This document shows, piece after piece, positions 44,915 to 53,728 of a stretch of 63,875 nt of DNA; the stretch's first letter is position 1; every line of letters starts with the position of its first letter. The notes below the pieces were generated by a model. That model did not search any database. It was given only the letters and a program-made list of their open reading frames with translations, and was not told the DNA's origin. A program made the translations under genes and the position numbers. Source of the DNA: Bacteroidales bacterium (GTDB taxonomy: Bacteria; Bacteroidota; Bacteroidia; Bacteroidales; F082); contig WGGC01000058.1 in assembly GCA_015491905.1 (NCBI GenBank), forward strand, positions 1-63,875, given 5' to 3'.

Positions 44915-46354
44915 TTAATGATGGAATATCAAAACATTCTGCAGCCAGTAGGTTACAATACCGGCAATATAACCTACAAATGCAATCCATGATATTTTTT
45001 TCATATACCAAATAAAATCTATTTTCTCTATAGCCATAGCAACCACTCCGGCGGCAGAACCAATTATAAGAATACTTCCACCTGTTCCGGCTGCATAAGC
45101 CAGCAATTCCCAAAATGCTCCATTTTGCATAAAATGCTGCATAAAAGCGGGCTCAGCAGAAGCTTGTACCATAGCATGGGTCATTGTAGGATACATTCCC
45201 ATTACGGCTGCAACAATAGGGACATTATCTACTATAGAAGAAAGAAGTCCTATGGCTGCATTTATAAAATATATATTGTGAAGATGCTTATCTAAAAACT
45301 GTGCTGTAATTTGTAAATGGCCTGCAGATTCCAGGGCACCTACGGCAGATAAAATTCCCAGATAAAAGAATATTGTAGGAATGTCAACTTTTTTTAAGAT
45401 GTTCACAACAGAATATTGATTTCTGACCACAGCAGGACTTTTCAAATGAATAATTTCTACTGTTATCCATATAATACTTAAACTAAACAGCATTCCCATA
45501 TAAGGAGGGAGATCTGTAATCTCCTTAAATACAGGAACAAATATCAATCCTCCAATACCTAATATTAACATTAACATTCTAATTTTAGGATTTGTATGTT
45601 TAGTTTCATTTTCTATTTCCGGTTTAGTTACCTTACCTTTAATATACAGTGAAACAACGGCTAATGGAACCAAAAGGCTTACCACACTAGGTAAGAAAAC
45701 CATTCCCATAATATCTATAGCTGTTATTTGATTTCCAATCCAAAGCATTATAGTTGTCACATCGCCTATAGGAGTAAAAGCCCCGCCGGCATTTGCAGCT
45801 ATAATTACAATACTTGCAAAAAACCAACGTGTTTTTTTATCATCAATAAGTTTGTTAAGCAGGGTAACCATAACAATGGTAGTAGTCATATTATCCAGAA
45901 TCCCGGATAAAAAGAAAGTAATAATAGCAAGAATCCAAAGCAATTTAATTTTACTGGTAGTATTAATTTTATCGGTTATGACTCTAAAACCTTCATGTTG
46001 ATCTACTGTTTCCACAATAGTCATGGCTCCCAGCAGGAAGAATAATATTTCTGAAAGATCTCCCAGATGATCAATAATTTCATTATTGATAATAAAATTT
46101 TTCATTTCATCAATAAGGGAGGCTTTGGGGTTAACCTTTAAAAAGTCTGTTAAATCTGAACTATGAACAAAATGATTCCATGCAGGGCTAAATCCAAGGT
46201 TAAGAATTTCAGGAACTCCAAAAATATATACAACCCACATTAATACGCCCAATAAAATAGCTATTGCAGCCTTATCTACTTTTAAAGGGTGTTCCAAAGC
46301 AATGGCGATATATCCCAAAACAAAAACAATCAACATTAAAATAAAAGGAGTCAT
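44915..46354 (-). CDS. nhaD: NhaD-type Na+/H+ antiporter, paralogue 1
   Basis: A 479-aa ion-transporter-superfamily protein with about 12 TM helices. NhaD hallmarks: ILFFLLGAMTIVETVDQHEGF, LDNMTTTIVMVTLLNKLIDDKK, ANAGGAFTPIGDVTTIMLWIG, SSIVDNVPIVAAVMGMYP and AGTGGSILIIGSAAGVVAM. It exchanges Na+ (or Li+) for protons at the inner membrane. The next gene (46626) is a close paralogue in tandem on the same strand, separated by about 270 bases with its own terminator. Confidence 0.93.
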   Translation of the reverse strand: MTPFILMLIVFVLGYIAIALEHPLKVDKAAIAILLGVLMWVVYIFGVPEILNLGFSPAWNHFVHSSDLTDFLKVNPKASLIDEMKNFIINNEIIDHLGDLSEILFFLLGAMTIVETVDQHEGFRVITDKINTTSKIKLLWILAIITFFLSGILDNMTTTIVMVTLLNKLIDDKKTRWFFASIVIIAANAGGAFTPIGDVTTIMLWIGNQITAIDIMGMVFLPSVVSLLVPLAVVSLYIKGKVTKPEIENETKHTNPKIRMLMLILGIGGLIFVPVFKEITDLPPYMGMLFSLSIIWITVEIIHLKSPAVVRNQYSVVNILKKVDIPTIFFYLGILSAVGALESAGHLQITAQFLDKHLHNIYFINAAIGLLSSIVDNVPIVAAVMGMYPTMTHAMVQASAEPAFMQHFMQNGAFWELLAYAAGTGGSILIIGSAAGVVAMAIEKIDFIWYMKKISWIAFVGYIAGIVTYWLQNVLIFHH

Positions 46355-46488
46355 GACATAAGATTTAATTAAACATTAAACAAAATCAATCGTGCAAATT
46401 TATACTAACCATTAAATAAATGCTCTATGTTTCAGAAATTTAAACACCATATAAATTATACACCTATTTAAATATCAATCAACAAGTT

Positions 46489-46525
46489 AAAAAGGCCACT
46501 TCTCAGAATGAGAAATGGCCTTTTT
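46489..46525 (-). terminator. Terminator between the two nhaD genes
   Basis: Stem GGCCACTTCTCA / TGAGAAATGGCC with loop GAA, flanked by A5 on the left and T5 on the right, so it can stop transcription in either direction. It follows the stop of the 46626-48071 gene. Confidence 0.8.
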
Positions 46526-46625
46526 AATTTTATAAAAACAAACCGGTTATAAACAGTTATCAAAACATTAAAATCTATTTTTAATACTTGTAAACTTGCT
46601 GGTTATGAAATTAAATATTTCATAT

Positions 46626-48071
46626 TTACATATGAAATAATAATAATTCCTGCAGCCAGTAAATAAAGATACCGCCAAAATAACCAATTAAAGCCAGCCA
46701 GCTAATTTTTTTCATATACCATATAAAGTCTATTTTTTCCAAAGCCATAGCAGCAACACCGGCAGCGGAACCAATAATCAGGATACTTCCACCTGTACCT
46801 GCAGCATAAGCTAACAATTCCCAGAAAGCACCATCCTGAACAAAATGATGCATATATTCAGGAGATTGTGAGGCGGCAGCCATTGCAGGAGTCATAATTT
46901 TATACATTCCCATTGCCCCGGCTGTTAACGGAACATTATCGACTATGGATGATAAAACTCCAATAGCTGCATTAATACCATAAATACTATGAACGTTTTT
47001 ATCAAGCCAATGGCTTGCCAAAGCCAGGTGGCCGGCAGATTGCAGAGCAGCTACAGCCGATAAAATACCCAGGAAGAAAAAGATAGTAGGTATATCAACT
47101 TTTTTCAGAACCCCAACGACAGATAATTTTCTTTTATCTTCTCCGGATTTATTTTTATGAATCAGCTCAGTAGTAATCCAAATTACACCAAGGCCAAATA
47201 ACATTCCCATAAATGGAGGCAGGTGAGTTAAAGTTTTAAAAACCGGAACAAAAATCAAAGCACCCACGCCCAAATATAACATCAATTTGCGCTCGAAGGG
47301 AGATGTAAACACCTGTGAATCTTCCGGATTTTCCTCTGGTCGTTCAAAAGTACCTTTTAAGTAAATTGAAACAATAGCCAATGGAAACAACATATTAAAA
47401 AGAGAAGGCACAAAAACCATTGCAATAATATTTCCGGCTGTCACTTGTCCACCAATCCACAGCATAATAGTTGTTACATCACCTATAGGTGAAAACGCTC
47501 CTCCTGCATTTGCAGCAATAACAACCATACTGGCAAAAAACCAACGTGTTTTCTTATCGTCAACTAATTTATTCAGCAGTGTAACAATTACAATAGTAGT
47601 TGTTAGGTTATCTAAGATTGCAGACATAAAGAAAGTAAGAATACTTAATATCCAAAGTAATTTAACTTTACTGGTAGTAGTAATTTTATCTGTTATTAAT
47701 TTAAAACCCTGATGCTGGTCAATAGTTTCCACAATAGTCATAGCACCTAACAGAAAGAAAAGGATTTCACTGATTTCACCTAAATGTTCCACTATTTGAT
47801 TATCGACGATGAAATACCTGATTTGTTCAACAAGAGAAGCATGAGGATGAATTTCTTTAAAATCAAGAAATGCAGTACTATGCAAAAATTCTTTCCAGGC
47901 TTCGCTAAAATTTAAAGAAAGGATACTTGAGCCACCAATAATAAAAACAGCCCATACTAATACACCAAGTATAATAGCTGAGGCAGCTTTATCTATTTTT
48001 ATAGAATGCTCCAAAGCAATGGCGACATATCCAAGGATAAACACAACTAACATTAAAGTAAAACCAAACAT
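46626..48071 (-). CDS. nhaD: NhaD-type Na+/H+ antiporter, paralogue 2
   Basis: 481 aa, colinear with the neighbouring NhaD over its whole length: ILFFLLGAMTIVETIDQHQGF, LDNLTTTIVIVTLLNKLVDDKK, ANAGGAFSPIGDVTTIMLWIG, SSIVDNVPLTAGAMGMYK, AGTGGSILIIGSAAGVAAM. The loop between about 225 and 245 (FERPEENPEDSQVFTSPFERK) differs most, hinting at different regulation or ion preference. The pair probably arose by tandem duplication followed by divergence. Confidence 0.93.
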   Translation of the reverse strand: MFGFTLMLVVFILGYVAIALEHSIKIDKAASAIILGVLVWAVFIIGGSSILSLNFSEAWKEFLHSTAFLDFKEIHPHASLVEQIRYFIVDNQIVEHLGEISEILFFLLGAMTIVETIDQHQGFKLITDKITTTSKVKLLWILSILTFFMSAILDNLTTTIVIVTLLNKLVDDKKTRWFFASMVVIAANAGGAFSPIGDVTTIMLWIGGQVTAGNIIAMVFVPSLFNMLFPLAIVSIYLKGTFERPEENPEDSQVFTSPFERKLMLYLGVGALIFVPVFKTLTHLPPFMGMLFGLGVIWITTELIHKNKSGEDKRKLSVVGVLKKVDIPTIFFFLGILSAVAALQSAGHLALASHWLDKNVHSIYGINAAIGVLSSIVDNVPLTAGAMGMYKIMTPAMAAASQSPEYMHHFVQDGAFWELLAYAAGTGGSILIIGSAAGVAAMALEKIDFIWYMKKISWLALIGYFGGIFIYWLQELLLFHM

Positions 48072-48253
48072 ATAACAGTAAATTAAATTAATACTAAGAT
48101 TTTATAATCGCGCAAAAATAAGGAAAGATGTTAATTGGCAACATATTTACTCGATTTTATATTAAAACAACAATAAATTTATATGCCGTCTAAACAGGAA
48201 AAGCAGATATAAAACAACAATGTATTAAAAATGAACAATTACCTTTTTCAAAA

Positions 48254-48445
48254 TTCGGGCAGGGGTGGAAGTGGCAGCCCGGAGGTGCAAAGCGGAGGTG
48301 TGCCCGGTAAGGCAGGGCGACCTATGGAGCCCCTGAAAGACCGTTGGCACACCCTGCTTTGCACCGAGGACTATAACGTACAACCCGGTAAGGTTAGCGT
48401 TGGCATTTGGCGTTGGAAACCGTGCCCGCCATTTAAGGATAATTA
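48254..48445 (-). repeat. GC-rich intergenic element, copy 3 (inverted)
   Basis: Read on the minus strand, it holds GGCGGGCACGG, CTTACCGGGTTGTACGTTATAG, TCCTCGGTGCAAAG, GGGGCTCCATAGGTCGCCC and GGGCTGCCACTTCCACCCCT. This is the landmark order seen at 4373 and 29993. GTGCAAAGC and GCTTTGCAC segments form an inverted repeat inside it. It occupies the gap between nhaD and exbB; a 77-codon frame on the plus strand (48231-48464) is an artefact of it. The rest of the 520-base gap is AT-rich with nothing recognisable. Confidence 0.6.
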
Positions 48446-48593
48446 TTATTTAATTTTTAACTAAACATGTTTATAATAATTTTTAGATTATTTAGTTTAA
48501 CTAACAGTACAATGTTTAAAAGCTATATTTATATTTTATCAGATTTATATTTAAGGCAGTTACTTTTACTTAATTTTTAACATCATCAATATT

Positions 48594-49289
48594 ATGGTTG
48601 CAAATATTTTGCTTCAAATTAGTGAACCTGCACTAAATCCGGGAATTCAGTCTGCTCAAAAAGACATTTCATTACCGATAATAGACTTATTAATAAAAGG
48701 CGGTTGGATAATGGGGTTGCTGGCTATTCTTTCTGTTATAGCGGTATATATTTTTATTGAGAGATATTTAGTTATTGCCAAAGCGGCAAAAGAAGATAAA
48801 AATTTTATGAATAACATAAGGACTTTTATTTTGAATGGGAAAGTAGATTCGGCGAAAGCATTGTGTTTAAATAATAACTCGCCAATAGGCAGAATGATAA
48901 ACAAAGGGATTTCCAGATTAGGCAAGCCATTAAATGATATTAATGCTGCGATTGAAAATGTAGGGAAACTAGAAATATCAGAACTTGAAAAGAATCTTGC
49001 CGGATTGGCAACTATTGCGGGAGCAGCGCCCATGCTGGGTTTTTTGGGAACAGTAATAGGAATGATACAAGCATTTTATGATATGTCGATGGCAGGAAAT
49101 AATATAAACATTGAATTACTATCCAAAGGAATTTATCAGGCTATGATAACTACTGTTGGTGGTTTAATAGTAGGTATTTTAGCGTATATATTTTATAATA
49201 TTTTAGTAGCAAAAGTCCAGAAAGTTGTTAATTTACTTGAAATAAGAGCTTCGGAATTTATGGATTTATTACATGAGCCTGTAAAATAA
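48594..49289 (+). CDS. exbB: MotA/TolQ/ExbB proton channel protein
   Basis: A 231-aa inner-membrane protein with three TM helices: GGWIMGLLAILSVIAVYIFIERY, LATIAGAAPMLGFLGTVIGMIQAFY and AMITTVGGLIVGILAYIFYNIL. The conserved TM2-TM3 motifs place it in the ExbB/TolQ family. With ExbD it turns the proton gradient into work on a TonB-type protein. First gene of an exbB-exbD-tonB operon (gaps 25 and 13 bases). Confidence 0.93.
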   Translation: MVANILLQISEPALNPGIQSAQKDISLPIIDLLIKGGWIMGLLAILSVIAVYIFIERYLVIAKAAKEDKNFMNNIRTFILNGKVDSAKALCLNNNSPIGRMINKGISRLGKPLNDINAAIENVGKLEISELEKNLAGLATIAGAAPMLGFLGTVIGMIQAFYDMSMAGNNINIELLSKGIYQAMITTVGGLIVGILAYIFYNILVAKVQKVVNLLEIRASEFMDLLHEPVK

Positions 49290-49314
49290 ATATTTCAATT
49301 AAAGTTTTACTATT

Positions 49315-49725
49315 ATGGCTATAGAAACGAGAAATAAAATAGACACACATTTCAGCATGGCATCCATGTCTGATTTAGTTTTTTTACTGCTTATTTTTTT
49401 CATGCTCACTTCCACACTGGTATCACCAAATGCTATTAAGCTGCTGTTACCCAGCAGTCATAGCAAGACAATGGCAAAACAAAGTTTAACAGTATATATT
49501 AATAAGGCGGGAGAATATTTTGTAGAAGATCATATTACTCCATTAAATAAACTGGAGGATGCCATTACAAACAAAATAAAACATAACGCACAAGCTACCA
49601 TTGTGTTAAGAGCTGACAAAAGAGTACCCGTTCAGGATCTTGTTAATGTTATTGATGCTGTAAATCAAATTAACGAACATCAGCACAGCAAGCACAAAAT
49701 AATTCTTGCCACAACACCTCATTAA
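49315..49725 (+). CDS. exbD: ExbD/TolR family protein
   Basis: 136 aa, with one N-terminal TM helix containing the essential Asp (SMASMSDLVFLLLIFFMLTS, Asp20) that carries protons through the ExbB channel. A periplasmic domain follows (QSLTVYINKAGEYFVEDHI ... IVLRADKRVPVQDLVNVIDA). Length and layout are normal for ExbD. Second gene of the operon. Confidence 0.93.
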   Translation: MAIETRNKIDTHFSMASMSDLVFLLLIFFMLTSTLVSPNAIKLLLPSSHSKTMAKQSLTVYINKAGEYFVEDHITPLNKLEDAITNKIKHNAQATIVLRADKRVPVQDLVNVIDAVNQINEHQHSKHKIILATTPH

Positions 49726-49738
49726 CTATTTTGAACAT

Positions 49739-50605
49739 ATGAAACCCGTACAAACTAATAAAAACAAAATATTAGCGTTAGCAGGAACAATAATTTTTCA
49801 TGCCATTGTGATTTTTTTATTGTTTATATGGGTTTTAAAAACACCTTTACCATTACCTGGAGAGCAAGGTATTGAAGTTAGTTTCGGAAATTCAAATACA
49901 GGTATGGGCATAAAATCTTCACAACCCAAACCACAAAAAAAAATCATTAAAAAGAAACCCGTTTCCCCCGTTAAACAATATAAAAAGAAGGTTACTGCAC
50001 CTAAAAAAATACTCACTCAAAACATTGAAAAAACGCCCAGCATACCCACTAAAAAAAAGGTTATTACCAAACCGAAGAATAAGATTATAAAATCGAAACC
50101 AATACCATTAAAAAAAACACATAAGCCGGATACCAATGTAGTTAAAGAAGTTCCAAAAGAAAAAAAAATTGTTAAACCCAAACCTAAAGTTAATAAAAGG
50201 GCTTTATTCAAATTAAGAAACAACACGGGGAATACACAACAAGGATTAAAAGCCGGAACAGGGGTTGTTGGCAAGCCTCATGGATTAAATAATAGTAACA
50301 GGACTACAGGACAAGGAGGGAAAGGAAATGGGGTTTCATATAGTCTGGGAGGAAGAGGCGCATCGTTTTTAGACAGGCCTGTAGCACGTTTTAATGAACA
50401 GGGAACTGTAATAATAAAAATATGGGTTAGTCCGTCGGGAAAAGTCATTCGAGCAGTTATCAATGCCAAAGGAACAAGTATCGTTAATGAAAAACTTAGA
50501 GAAATGGCACTGAAAGCAGCGAAAAATTCTCGATTTTCTACAAATCCAACAGCACCACCCGAACAAATAGGGACTATTACATACCGTTTTATTTTGAAAA
50601 AATAA
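49739..50605 (+). CDS. TonB-like energy transducer
   Basis: About 288 aa. Short cytosolic N-terminus, one TM helix (LALAGTIIFHAIVIFLLFIWVL), a Lys/Pro-rich periplasm-spanning region (about 60-150, many KPK/KKP units), a Gly-rich stretch, and a C-terminal TonB_C-like domain (IIKIWVSPSGKVIRAVINAK ... LREMALKAAKNSRF ... IGTITYRFIL). It carries ExbBD energy to outer-membrane receptors. An upstream in-frame ATG (49706) overlaps exbD; the ATG at 49739 after the exbD stop is preferred. Confidence 0.88.
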   Translation: MKPVQTNKNKILALAGTIIFHAIVIFLLFIWVLKTPLPLPGEQGIEVSFGNSNTGMGIKSSQPKPQKKIIKKKPVSPVKQYKKKVTAPKKILTQNIEKTPSIPTKKKVITKPKNKIIKSKPIPLKKTHKPDTNVVKEVPKEKKIVKPKPKVNKRALFKLRNNTGNTQQGLKAGTGVVGKPHGLNNSNRTTGQGGKGNGVSYSLGGRGASFLDRPVARFNEQGTVIIKIWVSPSGKVIRAVINAKGTSIVNEKLREMALKAAKNSRFSTNPTAPPEQIGTITYRFILKK

Positions 50606-50640
50606 ATTCCATTATATCTTATTTTTCTTTTTATAAATGG

Positions 50641-50670
50641 TTTGGCACACCAAAAAAGATAATAAATTTG
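50641..50670 (+). promoter_or_regulatory. Candidate promoter for folC, implying a leaderless mRNA
   Basis: TTTG (50641-50644), an 18-base spacer, then TAAATTTG (50663-50670): both boxes match the Bacteroidota consensus. The -7 box ends four bases before the folC ATG at 50675, so transcription would begin at or beside the A of the start codon. Confidence 0.5.
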
Positions 50671-50674
50671 TAAA

Positions 50675-51967
50675 ATGAATTATTCAGAAACAATAAAATG
50701 GTTATATCAGCAACTTCCCATGTTTCAACGTGATGGTGCAGCTGCCTACAAAGCCGATTTGAATAAAACCATTGCAATTTTAAAAGCTATTGATAATCCT
50801 CAGGAAGGTTTTAAAGTAATTCATGTTGCAGGAACAAATGGCAAAGGGAGTGTATCGCATTTTATAGCTTCCGTTTTACAGGAAAGCGGTTACAAAACCG
50901 GTTTATATACCTCTCCACATTTAAAAGATTTCAGGGAAAGAATAAGAATAAACGGGAAAATGATTCCTGAAAAAGATGTGGTTAATTTTATAGAAAAGAA
51001 CAAAGATGAAATAAAAAATATTTCTCCGTCATTTTTTGAGATTACAGTAGCGATGGCATATGAATACTTCAAAAATGAAAATGTAGATTTTGCCATATTG
51101 GAAACCGGAATGGGAGGAAGGCTTGATTCCACAAACATCTCAAACCCAATCCTTTCAATAATAACAAATATTGGATATGATCACACCAGATTTTTAGGAA
51201 ATACATTAGAAAAAATAGCCTATGAGAAAGCAGGTATAATCAAAGACGGCATTCCTGTAGTAATTGGAAGAAAGCAAAAAGAGACATTACCTGTTTTTGA
51301 AACGGTAGCCGGAAATAAAAATACCAGACTTTATTTTGCCGAAGATCATTTTGAGTTAAAGCAAATACATACACCCTCTTCATTTATTAAGCATTACGAT
51401 ATATGGAAAGACGACTTACTGTACATTGAAAATATAGAAAGTCCATTGGGAGGTGATTATCAGGCAGAAAACATTGCAACAGCTTTACAGGCATTGGATG
51501 TATTAAAAGAATCAAAAATTATTTCTACCGGCATTAATGAAATAAAAGAAGGAATAGAGAACACTGTAGATAACACCGGAATAAAAGGAAGGTGGCAGGT
51601 TTTAAATACCAATCCCGTAACAATTGCAGATACAGGTCATAATGAGGATGGAATACGATCCAATGTTACACAATTACTTCAAATGGATTTCAATCACCTG
51701 CATATTGTATTAGGGATAGTTTCTGATAAAGATTATGATGGTATATTATCACTTCTACCAGGAAGTGCAACTTATTATTTTTGCAAGGCAGATATTCCCA
51801 GAGCAATGGATGCCGAGGAGTTAAAAAATAAAGCAGAAGACTTCGGACTGAATGGTAATTTTTATCCTTCGGTAACGCATGCCTACTCCTCAGCTATTAA
51901 CAATGCAGGAGCAAATGATTTGGTTTTTGTTGGAGGGAGCACTTTTGTAGTAGCAGAAATCATTTAA
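50675..51967 (+). CDS. folC: Bifunctional dihydrofolate / folylpolyglutamate synthase
   Basis: 430 aa, Mur-ligase-like fold. VIHVAGTNGKGSVSHFIASVL (P-loop), YKTGLYTSPHLKDFRERIRING, ILETGMGGRLDSTN, SIITNIGYDHTRFLGNTLEKIAYEKAGI and VTIADTGHNEDG are the standard FolC blocks. It joins glutamate to dihydropteroate and extends folate polyglutamates. The start MNYSETIKWLYQQLPMFQR is the usual one for the family in this phylum. A short AT-rich gap (69 bases) follows tonB, with its own promoter. Confidence 0.96.
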   Translation: MNYSETIKWLYQQLPMFQRDGAAAYKADLNKTIAILKAIDNPQEGFKVIHVAGTNGKGSVSHFIASVLQESGYKTGLYTSPHLKDFRERIRINGKMIPEKDVVNFIEKNKDEIKNISPSFFEITVAMAYEYFKNENVDFAILETGMGGRLDSTNISNPILSIITNIGYDHTRFLGNTLEKIAYEKAGIIKDGIPVVIGRKQKETLPVFETVAGNKNTRLYFAEDHFELKQIHTPSSFIKHYDIWKDDLLYIENIESPLGGDYQAENIATALQALDVLKESKIISTGINEIKEGIENTVDNTGIKGRWQVLNTNPVTIADTGHNEDGIRSNVTQLLQMDFNHLHIVLGIVSDKDYDGILSLLPGSATYYFCKADIPRAMDAEELKNKAEDFGLNGNFYPSVTHAYSSAINNAGANDLVFVGGSTFVVAEII

Positions 51968-52091
51968 TGAATAAAATATAAGATTAGAAGCAAATTAATA
52001 ATTAAGAAAATTTACAACTGTAAGGTAAAAAAATCATTTAATTTAAAATGAGTATCAAATAAATATAATAGGATGCAATCTAATGATTTTT

Positions 52092-52099
52092 TAACTTTG
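52092..52099 (+). promoter_or_regulatory. Candidate -7 box (TAACTTTG) for the aldehyde dehydrogenase gene
   Basis: An exact TAnnTTTG match 32 bases before the ATG at 52132; no clear TTTG at the -33 distance. Confidence 0.4.
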
Positions 52100-52131
52100 C
52101 AAACGTTTTAAAACCATAAAAAAATTTACCC

Positions 52132-53691
52132 ATGAGTATAAAACATCAACCCAAAGAAATCCTAAGTAAGCTTGGGATAGAAGAAATTAATGCAGGCATA
52201 AGTACCGGAAGTATCTGGTATAAAAGCGAAGGTGATATTACCACTTCTGTTTCGCCAATTGATAATAAGGAAATTGCGAAAGTTAAAAATGCTACTCTTA
52301 AAGAGTATGAGATGGTGATAGAAAAAGCTGAAGAAGCTTTTAAAGCATGGAGAAAAGTTCCGGCACCTGTAAGGGGCGAACTGGTAAGAAAGATAGGGCT
52401 TGCCTTACGTGAAAACAAAGAATATCTTGGTGCACTGGTAACATTGGAAATGGGAAAAATATATCAGGAAGGTCTTGGAGAAGTACAGGAAATGATTGAT
52501 ATATGTGATTTTGCAGTTGGCCAGTCGCGATTAATTAATGGTACCAATTTACAATCGGAGCGTGTTGACCACAGGTTATCAGAGCAATATCATCCATTAG
52601 GAATAGTAGGACTGGTAACATCATATAATTTTCCTGTTGCTGTATGGGCATGGAACAGTGCCCTTGCCATAATTGCCGGAGATGTTGTTGTATGGAAACC
52701 ATCTTCAAAAACACCTCTTACAGCTATTGCAACACAAAAAATCATTGAAAAAGTTTTAAAAGAAAACAATATTCCAGAGGGAGTTTTCAATCTTATCATT
52801 GCCAAATCATCTGTTATGGGTGATAATTTCTTATCGGACAAAAGGGTACGGTTGCTTTCTGTAACAGGATCTACAGCAGTAGGAAAACGTGTTGGTGGAA
52901 TTGTAGGAAAACGGCTGGGAAAAACCATCCTTGAACTGGGAGGAAATAATGCCGTTATCATCACTCCAAGTGCAGATATTCAAATGGCTGTTATGTCAAC
53001 TGTATTTGGAACTGTAGGAACCGCCGGCCAAAGATGTACTACAACAAGAAGAGTTATTATTCATGAAGATATTTATGAAGAAGTAAAAAATAAATTTATT
53101 AATGCTTATAAAGGTGTAGTAAATAAAATTGGAAATCCATTGGATGAAGATTATCTTGTTGGGCCATTAATTGACAAGTATGCTGTTGAATTATTCAGCA
53201 ATGCTGTAAAAGAGGTTCAGAAAGAAGGAGGCAAAATATTATTTGGAGGAGAAGTTTTAACAGGAAAAGGTTTTGAATCGGGTAATTATGTTGTTCCTTG
53301 CATTGCGGAAGCTGAAAATCACTTTAAAATCGTACAGGAGGAGACTTTTGCACCAATTGTATATTTTATAAAATACAAGGGAGATATCACAAATGCAATT
53401 GAAATTCAAAATGATGTACCGCAAGGCCTTTCATCAGCATGCTTCACATTAAATATGCGTGAAGCAGAAACCTTCCTGTCTTATGCAGGTTCTGACTGCG
53501 GAATTGCCAATGTTAATCTTGGGACATCGGGAGCAGAAATTGGCGGAGCATTTGGAGGAGAAAAAGATACTGGAGGAGGAAGAGAGTCCGGTTCAGATGC
53601 CTGGAAAGTTTATATGAGACGACAGACCAACACTATAAATTTTGGCTCTGACCTTCCATTGGCTCAGGGTATTAAGTTTGAAATTGATTAA
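52132..53691 (+). CDS. Aldehyde dehydrogenase, ALDH7 (alpha-aminoadipic semialdehyde dehydrogenase)-like
   Basis: 519 aa, NAD(P)-dependent. GLVTSYNFPVAVWAWNSALA, VVWKPSSKTPLTA, VTGSTAVGKRVGG, TILELGGNNAVII (general base Glu) and the catalytic Cys in GTAGQRCTTTRRVI. The GQRCTTTRR context and the C-terminal GGAFGGEKDTGGGRESGSDAW are characteristic of ALDH7 (antiquitin). ALDH7 oxidises alpha-aminoadipate semialdehyde / piperideine-6-carboxylate in lysine breakdown. The saccharopine-dehydrogenase-like gene at 1115 could supply it, but the two are about 50 kb apart. Confidence 0.9.
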   Translation: MSIKHQPKEILSKLGIEEINAGISTGSIWYKSEGDITTSVSPIDNKEIAKVKNATLKEYEMVIEKAEEAFKAWRKVPAPVRGELVRKIGLALRENKEYLGALVTLEMGKIYQEGLGEVQEMIDICDFAVGQSRLINGTNLQSERVDHRLSEQYHPLGIVGLVTSYNFPVAVWAWNSALAIIAGDVVVWKPSSKTPLTAIATQKIIEKVLKENNIPEGVFNLIIAKSSVMGDNFLSDKRVRLLSVTGSTAVGKRVGGIVGKRLGKTILELGGNNAVIITPSADIQMAVMSTVFGTVGTAGQRCTTTRRVIIHEDIYEEVKNKFINAYKGVVNKIGNPLDEDYLVGPLIDKYAVELFSNAVKEVQKEGGKILFGGEVLTGKGFESGNYVVPCIAEAENHFKIVQEETFAPIVYFIKYKGDITNAIEIQNDVPQGLSSACFTLNMREAETFLSYAGSDCGIANVNLGTSGAEIGGAFGGEKDTGGGRESGSDAWKVYMRRQTNTINFGSDLPLAQGIKFEID

Positions 53692-53728
53692 ATAAATTTT
53701 TCATTATATTAACTAAAACAAAAAATAA

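Noticed and set aside
48231-48464. A 77-codon Gly/Pro-rich frame before exbB
   Set aside because: It is contained in the inverted GC-rich repeat copy; the frame is not preserved in the sister copies.
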